DNA of 64,000 nucleotides from an uncultured Collinsella sp. (GCA_938023705.1 CALJDJ010000024.1:1-64000); one strand, 5' to 3'. Positions 35,877-45,116 are shown, counted from the first letter of the stretch. Made by a program: numbers and translations. The notes: generated by a model from the sequence alone, not told the origin.

Positions 35877-37396
35877 TGGTCCCTCCTTCCCTGGTACATC
35901 GCCGCCTCGAGCACGTGGTCCTGCGTCACATGCTCGCTCTCGGCGACATCTGCGATCGTGCGCGCAATGCGAACCAGGCGCACGATGCCGCGGCCCGTGA
36001 GATGCGTGCGCTTCGACAGGCCGAGCACACACTTCTCCGCCGCATCATCGAGCTCAAAGGTCGAAACGACGCCGTCAATGGACCGTGTCTCGTCATCCTC
36101 GGCCTCGGCATCCGCATCGTCCATACGGGATTCGCGCCAAGCGCGAAAAGCGCGACCGCGCACAACGTAGTCACGTAACTCAGCTGACGACATACCCTCC
36201 GCGCCCTCGATAATCACCTGAGGGTCGGGACGGGTCACATCGATCATCATGTCGATACGGTCGGCCAAAGGACCGCGCAGTTTAGACCGATAGCGCTCGA
36301 CCATCGCCGCCGAGCAGCGACACGGTACCTCACGATCGCCCAAAAAGCCGCAGGGGCAGGGATTGCTCGCAGCCAGCAGCTGAAAGCGCGACGGGAAGGT
36401 AAAAGCCCCGTCGACGCGTACGATCCTGACGTAGCCGCGTTCGATGGGCTGACGCAGCGTCTGCAGCACACCCGTGGGAAACTCGGCAAGCTCGTCCAAA
36501 AATAGCACGCCGCCATGAGCAAGGCTGATCTCACCCGGGTGCACCGGGCGCCCACCGCCGATAAGACCTGCGGTCGAAATACTGTGATGGGGACTGCGGA
36601 AGGGCCGGTGCCCCGCCAACAAGCCATCAATGTTCTCACCCAAAACCGAATGGATGCACAGCGCCTCCTGTTGATCCTCAACGGAAAGCTCGGGCAGGAT
36701 GCCGGTCATACGACGCGCGAGCATCGTCTTGCCCGATCCCGGGGACCCGATCATGAGCAAGCCGAGTTCTCCTGCCGCCGCAAGCGCCATGCCGCGTTTA
36801 GCGACTTCCTGCCCCAGCACGTCGGCATAGTCGAGCTCAGGCTCAAAGGTCGCCTCGACGCCCTCGGAATCCAGATAGTGCCGAGCCGCCTCGCCCATGC
36901 CATGGGCAAGCTGAGACAAATGATCGATGAATCCACAATCCACGCCCGCGAGCGGCACATGCTGATCGGACCTGCCGGCGATAAAGGACAGCCCCATATC
37001 ACGCGCCAATAGCTGAAACGCCACCTCGCCCTTGACGGGAAGCACCGTACCGTCCAAGCCGAGCTCGCCGGCGATAAGGCAGCGATCGAGGTTGTCACGG
37101 GGAATCTGCCCATCGGCCGCCAGAACCGCGATGGCGATGGGCAGATCAAAGCCGCTACCGGTCTTGCGAATATCGCCGGGCGCTAGGTTGACCGTAATGC
37201 CCGAGCGTGGGATCTCGAACCCGGCGGAGCGCATCGCGCAGCGAATACGACCGCGTGACTCCATCACCTCCATACTCGGAATGCCGAGCATTTGGATGCC
37301 CGGAACACCACCGGCAAGCGAGACCTCGACCGTGACATGAATCGCCTCGACGCCACGGATGCAGGCCGCGTGAACGGCAAACGTCTCGAACGCCAT
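35873..37396 (-). CDS. comM: Mg-chelatase-like branch-migration helicase ComM (YifB family)
   Basis: 507-residue AAA+ protein; ComM is a hexameric helicase that extends heteroduplex in natural transformation. An N-terminal Lon-like domain (AVHAACIRGVEAIHVTVEVSLAGGVPGIQMLG) is followed by Walker A (GSPGSGKTMLARRMTGILP), Walker B (VLFLDELAEFP), sensor regions and a Cys-bearing CPCGFLGDREVPCRCS segment. The ATG at 37396 overlaps the yraN stop (TGATG). A longer frame upstream runs antisense-like and lacks an RBS. Confidence 0.95.
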   Translation of the reverse strand: MAFETFAVHAACIRGVEAIHVTVEVSLAGGVPGIQMLGIPSMEVMESRGRIRCAMRSAGFEIPRSGITVNLAPGDIRKTGSGFDLPIAIAVLAADGQIPRDNLDRCLIAGELGLDGTVLPVKGEVAFQLLARDMGLSFIAGRSDQHVPLAGVDCGFIDHLSQLAHGMGEAARHYLDSEGVEATFEPELDYADVLGQEVAKRGMALAAAGELGLLMIGSPGSGKTMLARRMTGILPELSVEDQQEALCIHSVLGENIDGLLAGHRPFRSPHHSISTAGLIGGGRPVHPGEISLAHGGVLFLDELAEFPTGVLQTLRQPIERGYVRIVRVDGAFTFPSRFQLLAASNPCPCGFLGDREVPCRCSAAMVERYRSKLRGPLADRIDMMIDVTRPDPQVIIEGAEGMSSAELRDYVVRGRAFRAWRESRMDDADAEAEDDETRSIDGVVSTFELDDAAEKCVLGLSKRTHLTGRGIVRLVRIARTIADVAESEHVTQDHVLEAAMYQGRRDQ

Positions 37397-37881
37397 CACG
37401 ACACCTGCCAATCGAACGCGTTGTACTGATGCTCGATCTCGGCGATATGCCCGCCACGAATGGTGACACCCACGGCATCGAAGCGAATCGCCTTGAGCGG
37501 ATAATGCTCCATGAGATAGCAACTTGCGATGCGGCGGTAGCGGCGTTGCTTTTGGGCGTCCACGGCCTCCTCGGGAAAGACCCGCGTGCTGCAATCCAGT
37601 GCGACGCGTCTGGTCTTGACCTCGGCCATCACCACGACATCGTCGAGTTCATCGAGCAGCACCAGATCGGCCTCGCCCTCGGAGCAACGATAACCCTGCT
37701 CCAGCAAGGTGTAGCCGCGCTCGTTAAAGTAGTCGATGGTGATCAGCTCGCCCAGCATGCCCAGCTCGCGGGGACTGAGTCCCTTGATAAACTCAGGCGT
37801 CATCGCCCCGCAGTCGAGCTCGCCGTTTTCCCAACGCTCCTTGAGCTGCTGCGTCTTGCTCTTTTTGCTTGCGGCACTCAT
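37396..37881 (-). CDS. yraN: YraN-family (UPF0102) nuclease-fold protein
   Basis: 161 residues with a restriction-endonuclease-like fold of unknown role, often found beside rnhB and comM. The conserved core is LGELITIDYFNERGYTLLEQGYRCSEGEADLVLLDELDDVVVMAEVKTRR, with the D-ExK catalytic pattern. About 40 extra residues stand before the core compared with the usual family start. The ATG at 37881 has AAAGGAG upstream. It is the first gene of the yraN-comM-dprA operon, with the com box 72 bases upstream. Confidence 0.9.
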   Translation of the reverse strand: MSAASKKSKTQQLKERWENGELDCGAMTPEFIKGLSPRELGMLGELITIDYFNERGYTLLEQGYRCSEGEADLVLLDELDDVVVMAEVKTRRVALDCSTRVFPEEAVDAQKQRRYRRIASCYLMEHYPLKAIRFDAVGVTIRGGHIAEIEHQYNAFDWQVS

Positions 37882-37893
37882 GGGGTCTCCTTT

Positions 37894-37939
37894 CCCGCAC
37901 GCTGCATTGCCCCGATGATGAGGGCACCTTTCGTGCGGG
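37894..37939 (-). promoter_or_regulatory. Nested hairpin in the yraN leader
   Basis: CCCGCACG (37894-37901) pairs with CGTGCGGG (37932-37939), with an inner TGCCC/GGGCA stem (37908-37912 with 37922-37926). It lies between the com box and the RBS of yraN. No T-run, so not a terminator; possibly a 5' mRNA structure. Confidence 0.45.
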
Positions 37940-37952
37940 TAAGTACCGGAAG

Positions 37953-37972
37953 CAAACCAAAAGCTGACCAAA
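37953..37972 (-). promoter_or_regulatory. Candidate competence operator (com box), copy 2
   Basis: The minus strand is identical over 20 bases to 9391-9410, 72 bases upstream of the yraN ATG and just downstream of the rnhB terminator. Two TTTGGT half-sites are 11 bases apart. TACTTA begins 8 bases downstream on the minus strand and could be a -10 box activated from this site. Confidence 0.6.
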
Positions 37973-37979
37973 TGCCGTC

Positions 37980-38021
37980 AAAAAACGGGCCGTACGCAGC
38001 AATGGTGTTACATACGGCCCG
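37980..38021 (-). terminator. Rho-independent terminator of rnhB
   Basis: CGGGCCGTA (37986-37994) pairs with TACGGCCCG (38013-38021); six T follow on the minus strand. It cuts the usual rnhB-yraN-comM-dprA string in two. Confidence 0.85.
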
Positions 38022-38070
38022 CCACCAGCAGGTTTATAAAACCCCAGAGGTCCCTGTCTCCACAATTGAC

Positions 38071-38859
38071 CTAGAAAAGGCGCTCAGTCTGCAGAAAGTT
38101 TCCGCAAAAGCTCACGCGGTGCAGTGGACAAAGTCCATGTTTGCGAATGGCCTCGATATGCTCGGGGCTTGCATAGCCCTTCGACTCGGCCAGATGGTAC
38201 TCGGGATACTCGGCGTCGTACTCGACCATCATCTCGTCACGCGTGACCTTGGCCATGATGGACGCCGCGGCGATACAGGCGATCTTGGCATCGCCCTTCA
38301 CCACGTCGCGCTCGTTGGGAACGGCGCCCAAGGGGTTACCGTCCATAAGCACGCAATCGGGCTCGAGCCCCGTATCGGCCACGGCGCCCGCGACAGCGGC
38401 TCGAATGGCGCGGGCCATGCCCATCTCATCGATATCCTTAGGCGCGATATGGCAAAAACCAATTGCCGTCGCCACCTCGGCAATCTTCACTGAGAGCAAC
38501 TCGCGGCGCGCCGGCGTGAGCTTTTTGGAATCGTTGATGCCCCAGACGCGCGGCTCCATGGGAAGGCACACGGCGCATACCGTCAAAGGACCGGCCACCG
38601 AGCCGCGACCAACCTCGTCGACACCCACGACCACGCCATCCCCACCGAGCTCGTGCATCAGCTCGTACATGCCGTTGACGCGCTCGCGCTCGGCAAGTTC
38701 CTTGGCATGGCGCTTAAGAGCACGCTCGCAAGCCTTGATCACTTGCTGGCGCGGGTCCTCGCGATAATGCTCCACGAGGGCGGGGATCTCCTCAAACGTA
38801 GCGCTCGCCAACTCACCGGCAACCTGCGATGCCGAAACCGAGCTCGTCATATTGGCCAT
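38071..38859 (-). CDS. rnhB: Ribonuclease HII
   Basis: 262-residue enzyme that removes ribonucleotides from DNA-RNA hybrids. The active-site motif is VVVGVDEVGRGSVAGPLTV; further acidic residues occur in DSKKLTPARRE and the late KVTRDEMMVEYDAEYPEY. The N-terminal 70 residues form an additional helical part seen in Gram-positive RNase HII. The ATG at 38859 has GGAGG 7 bases upstream. It follows the rplS terminator and ends before its own terminator. Confidence 0.95.
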   Translation of the reverse strand: MANMTSSVSASQVAGELASATFEEIPALVEHYREDPRQQVIKACERALKRHAKELAERERVNGMYELMHELGGDGVVVGVDEVGRGSVAGPLTVCAVCLPMEPRVWGINDSKKLTPARRELLSVKIAEVATAIGFCHIAPKDIDEMGMARAIRAAVAGAVADTGLEPDCVLMDGNPLGAVPNERDVVKGDAKIACIAAASIMAKVTRDEMMVEYDAEYPEYHLAESKGYASPEHIEAIRKHGLCPLHRVSFCGNFLQTERLF

Positions 38860-38887
38860 ACCAGGCCCTCCTTGCATGCAAATCAGA

Positions 38888-38918
38888 TAAAAAGAAGGGC
38901 CACCCGAAGGTGACCCTT
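38888..38918 (-). terminator. Rho-independent terminator of rplS
   Basis: AAGGGTCACC and GGTGGCCCTT pair around a TTCG tetraloop on the minus strand (38895-38918), followed by TCTTTTT. Confidence 0.85.
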
Positions 38919-38952
38919 GTGTCCAAACGAGTGGACAGACGCTGCGATCTTC

Positions 38953-39294
38953 TTAGCGCTTCTCGGGGATGCGAGCAGCCTTGCCCACCTTGTCGCGGAG
39001 GTAGTACAGCTTGGCGCGACGGACGCGACCATGACGAACGACCTCGAGCTTGGCGATCTTGGGGCTGTGAAGCGGGAAGGTACGCTCAACACCGACACCG
39101 AAGGACATCTTGCGGACGGTGAAGGTCTCGCGGGCACCGGCGCCGGCCATGCGGATGACGTCGCCCTGGAAGACCTGAATGCGCTCGCGGTCGCCTTCCT
39201 TAATGCGGTAGTGAACCTTGACGTTGTCGGCGACGCGAACCTGAGGAATGTCCTCGCGGATCTGCTGACGCTCGATTGCGCGGATGTAATCCAT
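38953..39294 (-). CDS. rplS: 50S ribosomal protein L19
   Basis: 113 residues. Starts [47 protein letters not shown], and the signature [32 protein letters not shown] is complete. The ATG at 39294 has AAGGAA 6 bases upstream. It stands alone with its own promoter and terminator; in many genomes it follows trmD, which here is at 50 kb. Confidence 0.98.
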   Translation of the reverse strand: MDYIRAIERQQIREDIPQVRVADNVKVHYRIKEGDRERIQVFQGDVIRMAGAGARETFTVRKMSFGVGVERTFPLHSPKIAKLEVVRHGRVRRAKLYYLRDKVGKAARIPEKR

Positions 39295-39318
39295 GTGCAA
39301 TTCCTTACTCTTCTAGAG

Positions 39319-39342
39319 GTGCCGTACCATCTTGGCCGGCAC
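39319..39342 (-). promoter_or_regulatory. Leader hairpin before rplS
   Basis: GTGCCG (39319-39324) pairs with CGGCAC (39337-39342) in the 5' leader of rplS, 25 bases before the start codon. Possible autoregulatory structure; no family assigned. Confidence 0.4.
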
Positions 39343-39363
39343 GTAGTTGAACAAACGTATTCG

Positions 39364-39391
39364 AGTATACACGCCACGACCTTGGCTGCAA
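39364..39391 (-). promoter_or_regulatory. rplS promoter
   Basis: Minus strand TTGCAG (39386-39391), a 16-base spacer and TATACT (39364-39369), 70 bases before the rplS start. Confidence 0.6.
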
Positions 39392-39442
39392 GAACTATTT
39401 TGTCCGTGCGCAAAAAGACAAAAACACGCACTCTTTCTGCAC

Positions 39443-42250
39443 TTATGCACCGTCTGAAGCATCAGTCGTCGGCGTCGTCACGGTCGTTCCGGGCGCGATA
39501 TAGCCGTATTCGAGCAGCACCGAAAGCGCATGCTGCTTCCAGGTGGTAAGCTCTTCGTCATTATAGTTGTCATGGACCCATTCACTCATCGCGTCCTCGG
39601 CGTCTTGGGGCACCAGATCCTGGCTGTCCGCCATCAGGTACAGGATGCCCAAGATGTCAAAGTCCTGCTTGGTCATCTCTTCCTTGTTTGATGTGCTGAT
39701 GAGGCCGTGATCGATGCCGTAACGGCAGATATCGGTCAAAACGGTAACGAGGCCCGTAGGAATCGCCGAGGCATCCTTCGCGGCAGCGGGCGCGGTGTCG
39801 TCAGCCAATGCAGTGGCATCGTCGCTCGCCGGAGCAGACTCGGCCGCGTTCGCATCGGAAGCTGGCTGCTCTCCCTGGACAGGAGCCGTGCTATCCGTCG
39901 TTGCCGAAGAATCCCCCGAGGAAACAGACGTAACGCTCACCGGTGTCTCGACCACGGTCGTCATCGGGTCGACCGGTGCGGGTGCGGCGATGACCTCGGC
40001 CCAATCGGAATACACGCCGTCAATAAAGGCGCGAACATGGAAGGTGCCCGGTTGCGAGATGGTCATCGTGCCGTCTGTCGCGACCGATATGCCCTTGCTC
40101 TCGAGCTCCTGGGCCTCCCAGCTGCAGACCCTATCGACTTCCTTGCCCGTCGTGTCGTAGACCGTAGCGGTCAGGCCGTCGATGCCGTTGAGATTTTCCT
40201 CGACGCCGACGACGGTCTGTGCCGAGCCCTCGAGCTTGATGCTGCCGTTAAACGGCTCGGGCGCAACGTCGCTTACCTTATATTTGTAGGCCGCGGCGTC
40301 GATCTCGTCATTGGTCGAGACATGCCCGTTCACGTCCACATAGGTGTCCTCGGGGATAAAGTACTTTACGTAGGCGGTGCCGGCCTTTTTACCAATCACG
40401 ACTTGCTCGTGGGTGACAGGGTCGGTCTGGATCTCGATGACGTCAGACTTGCACTCCTTGCCCTTCTTGTCCACCACGCGCCAGTCACCCGACGACTTCA
40501 CAAAGCCGTAGTAGTCAACATCGTCCTCGTCCCTTGCACGCACGCGATAGGAAGAGATGGGGTCTTCCTCTCCCACCGTAAGCCTTCGGGTCTTATCGGT
40601 CTGCAGCGACACGAGGATCTTGGAGATGGGCTTAATAGGCTGCGGCGTACCCAGCTGCGTATCGACCGTCACCGACTCAAACGACAGATTGGAACCCGTA
40701 ATGGACATAGGATAGGTCGCGGCCATGTCATTGAGCACGTTGCACGTGCGCGGGGCGCCGCCGTTGCGCGAAGGCACCTCGCGATCGGCCAAGACCGAAT
40801 TCCAATCGATGGCGCGCACCATGTGGTTGTTGGTGCGATACGACCAGCTCGTGACGTTTCCGGCGGTGGTATCGTAGCCGTCGTCGCCACGATGTGCGAT
40901 TGAGCGCAGGAACAGGTTCTGTACGGCGTCGGTCGACTGATCGCCAAAGGTGGTGTAAAACGAGCGCTGGTCATAACCGGCGGTATGGAACTCCTGCACG
41001 GCGGCGTTGTCGTCGTAGCACTCGCCGTTCATGTTAAAGATGATCACGTCGAACGTCACGCCCACCGGCTGGTCATAGTCCTCGGACAGCGTCGTGGTAG
41101 AACTCGTCTGCTTGCTATTGACCTGCGTGTGCGCCGGGATCGTCATATTGACGGTAACCGACTGATTGTCCGTCGTGGTGATCGACTGTTCCTCGGTTTT
41201 GCTCGCCTCCCACAACTGGGACATCGTTGTTTCGGCCGAAAACGAGGTCTCGATCTCCTCGCTCACCGTTCCGGGCACGCCCAGCGACTCCTTGAGGCTC
41301 ACCGATGCGCCCCACGAGCCGCCTTTGGAATACGATGTGGATTCAGAAGTGCTCGTGCCGACCGTCTCCTCGGTACCGCGGGCGAGCGTGATGCTCTGCG
41401 AGGCGTCCTCATAGCCGACGTTAAGCGCCGAGGTAACGAGCTCCTGCTCAGTCTTAGAATCGATAAAGGAATAGCCTGGCGCGTCCTCGGGCGCACAGTT
41501 GAGCTTGTTCACGCTGTTGAGCTGCTGAACTCTAAAGTTATAGAACGCGATGCCAAAGCCATTGAAATCGTACTGATAGGTGCCGCCGAGCTTGTCCACG
41601 CACGCGATGGTGGCATAGATCACATCTTGCTCGCTCGTGTCTTGCGACAGACCGTCGAGTGGCACGTATTTACGAAAATCGGAGCCCTTCAGCTTGTGAC
41701 CGATACAGCCGGCGATATCGTCGGTCAAGCGCTCGTAGACCGCATTGAGGCTTTTTGCAGATGTCAGACCACTCTGCTTCGATTTGTCGGCACCATCGGA
41801 ATGCTCACCGTTGCCGCCCGAAAGCGCATCATACAGATAGATGTAGTGACCCTTACCGAAGTCCTTCTCAAAGCCCTTGCCGGCGTGGTCCCAGTACAAA
41901 AAGTCCTTGGAGTCGTCGCCTCCGCCATAGCCAAGGATGTTATAGGCAAGCGATGCCCAGTTGGGCAGTACCTTTTTGACGGCGGCCGTGTAGAACGAGA
42001 CGTTGTCGTACATCGAGGTACGGCCCTCGAGCTTGCCGTCATCGATATCTACAAACGTGCAGTCGCGATCGTTGACTGTAATGGTGAGCGGGTTGACCAC
42101 GTCGCCATAGAGCTCGTCGCGCGATTCATCCTGAAGGGCAAAACCTGCCGTCGGCATCGCGCAAAGCGCCGTTGCGGCAACGACCACCCAGCACAGGGCC
42201 ACCTGTGCTCCCCGACGCGCTCGTTGCAAATACCTGGTGAGGTTTTTCAT
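39443..42250 (-). CDS. Large secreted protein with an aerolysin/ETX-MTX2-like segment
   Basis: 935 residues. Residues 1-39 form a Sec signal peptide (basic RYLQRARRGAQ, hydrophobic core, AMPTAGFA cleavage region). About 40-280 is an N-terminal domain I do not recognise. About 284-405 is strikingly Ser/Thr-rich with alternating polar and hydrophobic residues: TSTSESTSYSKGGSWGASVS, a short loop, then QSVTVNMTIPAHTQV. This is the pattern of the membrane-inserting hairpin and preceding strands in aerolysin, epsilon-toxin and MTX2 proteins. About 540-780 looks like bacterial Ig-like beta domains. About 785-865 is an Ala/Ser/Thr/Asp-rich linker, and the last 70 residues are helical and acidic. No LPxTG or transmembrane anchor, so release or non-covalent wall binding is likely. 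The ATG at 42250 has GGGAGG upstream. Pore formation is inference. Confidence 0.65.
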   Translation of the reverse strand: MKNLTRYLQRARRGAQVALCWVVVAATALCAMPTAGFALQDESRDELYGDVVNPLTITVNDRDCTFVDIDDGKLEGRTSMYDNVSFYTAAVKKVLPNWASLAYNILGYGGGDDSKDFLYWDHAGKGFEKDFGKGHYIYLYDALSGGNGEHSDGADKSKQSGLTSAKSLNAVYERLTDDIAGCIGHKLKGSDFRKYVPLDGLSQDTSEQDVIYATIACVDKLGGTYQYDFNGFGIAFYNFRVQQLNSVNKLNCAPEDAPGYSFIDSKTEQELVTSALNVGYEDASQSITLARGTEETVGTSTSESTSYSKGGSWGASVSLKESLGVPGTVSEEIETSFSAETTMSQLWEASKTEEQSITTTDNQSVTVNMTIPAHTQVNSKQTSSTTTLSEDYDQPVGVTFDVIIFNMNGECYDDNAAVQEFHTAGYDQRSFYTTFGDQSTDAVQNLFLRSIAHRGDDGYDTTAGNVTSWSYRTNNHMVRAIDWNSVLADREVPSRNGGAPRTCNVLNDMAATYPMSITGSNLSFESVTVDTQLGTPQPIKPISKILVSLQTDKTRRLTVGEEDPISSYRVRARDEDDVDYYGFVKSSGDWRVVDKKGKECKSDVIEIQTDPVTHEQVVIGKKAGTAYVKYFIPEDTYVDVNGHVSTNDEIDAAAYKYKVSDVAPEPFNGSIKLEGSAQTVVGVEENLNGIDGLTATVYDTTGKEVDRVCSWEAQELESKGISVATDGTMTISQPGTFHVRAFIDGVYSDWAEVIAAPAPVDPMTTVVETPVSVTSVSSGDSSATTDSTAPVQGEQPASDANAAESAPASDDATALADDTAPAAAKDASAIPTGLVTVLTDICRYGIDHGLISTSNKEEMTKQDFDILGILYLMADSQDLVPQDAEDAMSEWVHDNYNDEELTTWKQHALSVLLEYGYIAPGTTVTTPTTDASDGA

Positions 42251-42290
42251 CGCAGTCCTCCCGTCAGTTGCCGATGTTTTGAACCAACGT

Positions 42291-42325
42291 AAAACGCCGC
42301 CGCGTCCACAGGGGGCGCGACGGCG
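42291..42325 (-). terminator. Rho-independent terminator of ppdK
   Basis: CGCCGCCGCG and CGCGACGGCG pair imperfectly around a GC-rich loop; GTTTTACG follows on the minus strand. It separates ppdK from the secreted protein gene. Confidence 0.7.
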
Positions 42326-42365
42326 CGAAGGGGGGCGTAAAAGGCGCAAACGGAACGCGACTCCG

Positions 42366-45116
42366 TTAAGCGGAACGCTTGGCCTCGAGTTTGGCCTGAG
42401 CGGCGGCCAGGCGCGCCAGGGGCACGCGGTAAGGCGAGCAGGACACATAGTCCACGTCGGCCACGTTGAACAGGCCCTTGATGGACTTGGGGTCGCCGCC
42501 GTGCTCGCCGCACACGCCAAAGTGCATGTCGGGATTGGTGGCGCGGCCCTTCTCGACGGCCAGGCGCACGAGCTCCAGCACCGCCGCGTCGATGGTCTCG
42601 AAGGGGTTGTCTTTCAGGATCTTTTTATGCATGTACAGCGGGATGAACTTGGCCTCGGCGTCATCGCGCGAGAAGCCAAAGGTCGTCTGGGTGAGGTCGT
42701 TGGTGCCAAAGCAGAAGAAGTCGGCATGATGGGCGATCTCGTCAGCGACCATGCAGGCACGCGGCAGCTCGAGCATCGTGCCCACGGGAATATTGAGCCC
42801 GACGCCCTCTTCGGCGGAAACCTTGGCGATTACGCGCTCAATGACCTCGCGGGTCTGGACATGCTCGGCCGTGATGGAAACGAGCGGAACCATGATCTCG
42901 GGGCGCGGGTCGACACCCTCCTTGATAAGGCGGGCAGCGGCCGTGGCGACGGCGCGAACCTGCATGAGCGGCAGATCGCCAAAGACGACGGACAGGCGCA
43001 CGCCGCGCAAGCCCAGCATGGGGTTGGACTCGACCATGCCGTCGATGCGACGCAGGCGGGCGCGCAGGGCAGTGAGCTCCTCCTCGGGAGCGCCGGCGGC
43101 CTCCTTCTTGGTGATGGCGACCTCGAGCTCGCGAGGATTATCAAGGAACTCATGAAGCGGCGGATCGAGCAGGCGGACGACCACATCGCGACCGGACATG
43201 GTCTTGAACATCGCCAGGAAGTCCTCGGTCTGAACCTTGAGCAAGTCGGCCAGGGCCTGCTGCTTCACGGCCTCATCGTCAGACAGGATAAAGCTCTGGA
43301 TGATGTTCTTGCGATCGCCCAGGAACATGTGTTCGGTGCGGCATAGACCGATGGCCTCGGCGCCAAACTCGAGCGCGAGCTCGGCATCCTCGGGGTTGTC
43401 GGCGTTGACGCGCACGTGGTTGGCGTGACCGTCGGTCTCGTCCAAACGGATCTCATCGGCCCAAGACAGGATGGTGTCCAGGTCGCCGGTGAGCTCTGCA
43501 GAGACCAGGTCAACCGCGCCGTCGACGACGATACCCTGGGTGCCGTCGATGGAGATGACATCGCCCTCGCGCAGCACGCGGTCGCTGCCCTCGATGCGCA
43601 CGACCTTCTCTGCCGCGTCAATGTGGAAGCGCTCAACGCCGCAAACGCAGGGCGTACCCATGCCGCGGGCGATAACGGCGGCATGGCTCGTCTTGCCACC
43701 GTGGCTGGTCAGGATGCCCTCGGCGGCGACCATGCCCTTCAGGTCGTCGGGGTTGGTCTCCCAGCGGACCAGAATGACCTTGTGGCCCTCGTTGGCGCGC
43801 GCGACGGCGTCATCACTCGAGAACACGACCTCGCCCACGGCGGCACCAGGGCTGGCGTTAAGGCCGCTGGCCAGGGCCTCGTACTTCTTGGAGGCGTCGA
43901 ACTGCGGGTGCAGGAGCTGGTCGAGCTGCGCGGGATCGATGCGGCTCACAGCCTCCTCGCGGGTGATGAGGCCCTCCTCGACCATTTCGATAGCAATGCG
44001 CAGGGCGGCAGTGGCGGTGCGCTTGCCCACGCGGGTCTGGAGCATCCAGAGCTTGCCCTGCTCGATGGTAAACTCGATATCGCACATATCGCGGTAATGA
44101 TCCTCGAGCGTCAGGAACACGCGCTCGAGCTCCTCGCCTGCGGACTCGAGGCCCGAGGTGGTCTTGAGGTCGGCGATGGGCTCGGTGTTTCGGATGCCGG
44201 CGACGACGTCCTCGCCCTGGGCATTCACCAAAAAGTCGCCATAGAACTCCTTGGTGCCGTCGGCCGGGTTGCGCGTAAAGGCGACGCCGGTCGCAGAGGT
44301 CTCGCCCTTGTTGCCAAAGGCCATGGCCTGGACGTTGACGGCGGTGCCGAGCTCGTCGGAAATGCCGTGCTGTTTGCGGTAAATGCAGGCACGCTCGTTC
44401 ATCCAGCTGCCAAAGACGGCCTGGATGGCAAGGCGCAACTGGAGCTCCGGATCATGCGGGAAGACGGGCTTGCCGTCGGCAACCTCAAGCTCGGGATACA
44501 GGGTCGCCTCGACGTTATCGGAGAAAATACCCTTGAACGTCTCGACAAGCTCCTGCAGGTCCTCGGCCGAAAGCTCGGAATCGACGCGAACGCCGGCGAC
44601 CAGGCGGGCCTGGGTCAGGGCATTCTCGAACAAGTCGGCGTCGACGCCCATGACGACGTTGGAGAACATCTGGATAAAGCGACGGTAGCTGTCCCAGGCA
44701 AAGCGCGGGTTCTGCGTCTGCGCGATAAGGCCCTGGACGGAATCGTCGTTGAGGCCCAGGTTGAGGACCGTGTCCATCATGCCGGGCATGGAGAACGGAG
44801 CGCCCGAGCGAACCGACACGAGCAGCGGATCGGAGGCATCGCCGAGTTTCTTGCCGCAACGGGCCTCGAGGTCCGCCTCGGCGGCAACGATCTCATCGAG
44901 TGCGCCTTCGGGCCAGACGTTGCCGGCACCGGAGTACTCGACACAGGTCTGGCAGGTAATGGTAAAGCCACCGGGAACCGGCAGACTGATGCGGCTCATC
45001 TCGGCAAGGTTTGCGCCTTTGCCGCCAAGCACGAAGTTCATGGATTTGTCGCCCTCAGTGACACAGGTGCCCTGGGCGTCGGTTCCAAAACGGTAAACCC
45101 TCTTGCAATCGCTCAC
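42366..45116 (-). CDS. ppdK: Pyruvate, phosphate dikinase
   Basis: 916 residues; reversible conversion of pyruvate, ATP and Pi to PEP, AMP and PPi. It can run toward PEP in gluconeogenesis or toward pyruvate in PPi-linked glycolysis. The N-terminal ATP-grasp domain begins FVLGGKGANLAEMSRISLPVPGGFTIT. The phosphohistidine domain has ILTSHGGKTSHAAVIARGMGTPCVCG (active His in TSHA). The C-terminal PEP domain has NPMLGLRGVRL, FFCFGTNDLTQTTFGFSRDD and HFGVCGEHGGDP. The start is GTG at 45116 with GGGGAAG upstream. It is immediately followed in the genome by its likely regulator gene upstream at 45443. Confidence 0.97.
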   Translation of the reverse strand: MSDCKRVYRFGTDAQGTCVTEGDKSMNFVLGGKGANLAEMSRISLPVPGGFTITCQTCVEYSGAGNVWPEGALDEIVAAEADLEARCGKKLGDASDPLLVSVRSGAPFSMPGMMDTVLNLGLNDDSVQGLIAQTQNPRFAWDSYRRFIQMFSNVVMGVDADLFENALTQARLVAGVRVDSELSAEDLQELVETFKGIFSDNVEATLYPELEVADGKPVFPHDPELQLRLAIQAVFGSWMNERACIYRKQHGISDELGTAVNVQAMAFGNKGETSATGVAFTRNPADGTKEFYGDFLVNAQGEDVVAGIRNTEPIADLKTTSGLESAGEELERVFLTLEDHYRDMCDIEFTIEQGKLWMLQTRVGKRTATAALRIAIEMVEEGLITREEAVSRIDPAQLDQLLHPQFDASKKYEALASGLNASPGAAVGEVVFSSDDAVARANEGHKVILVRWETNPDDLKGMVAAEGILTSHGGKTSHAAVIARGMGTPCVCGVERFHIDAAEKVVRIEGSDRVLREGDVISIDGTQGIVVDGAVDLVSAELTGDLDTILSWADEIRLDETDGHANHVRVNADNPEDAELALEFGAEAIGLCRTEHMFLGDRKNIIQSFILSDDEAVKQQALADLLKVQTEDFLAMFKTMSGRDVVVRLLDPPLHEFLDNPRELEVAITKKEAAGAPEEELTALRARLRRIDGMVESNPMLGLRGVRLSVVFGDLPLMQVRAVATAAARLIKEGVDPRPEIMVPLVSITAEHVQTREVIERVIAKVSAEEGVGLNIPVGTMLELPRACMVADEIAHHADFFCFGTNDLTQTTFGFSRDDAEAKFIPLYMHKKILKDNPFETIDAAVLELVRLAVEKGRATNPDMHFGVCGEHGGDPKSIKGLFNVADVDYVSCSPYRVPLARLAAAQAKLEAKRSA

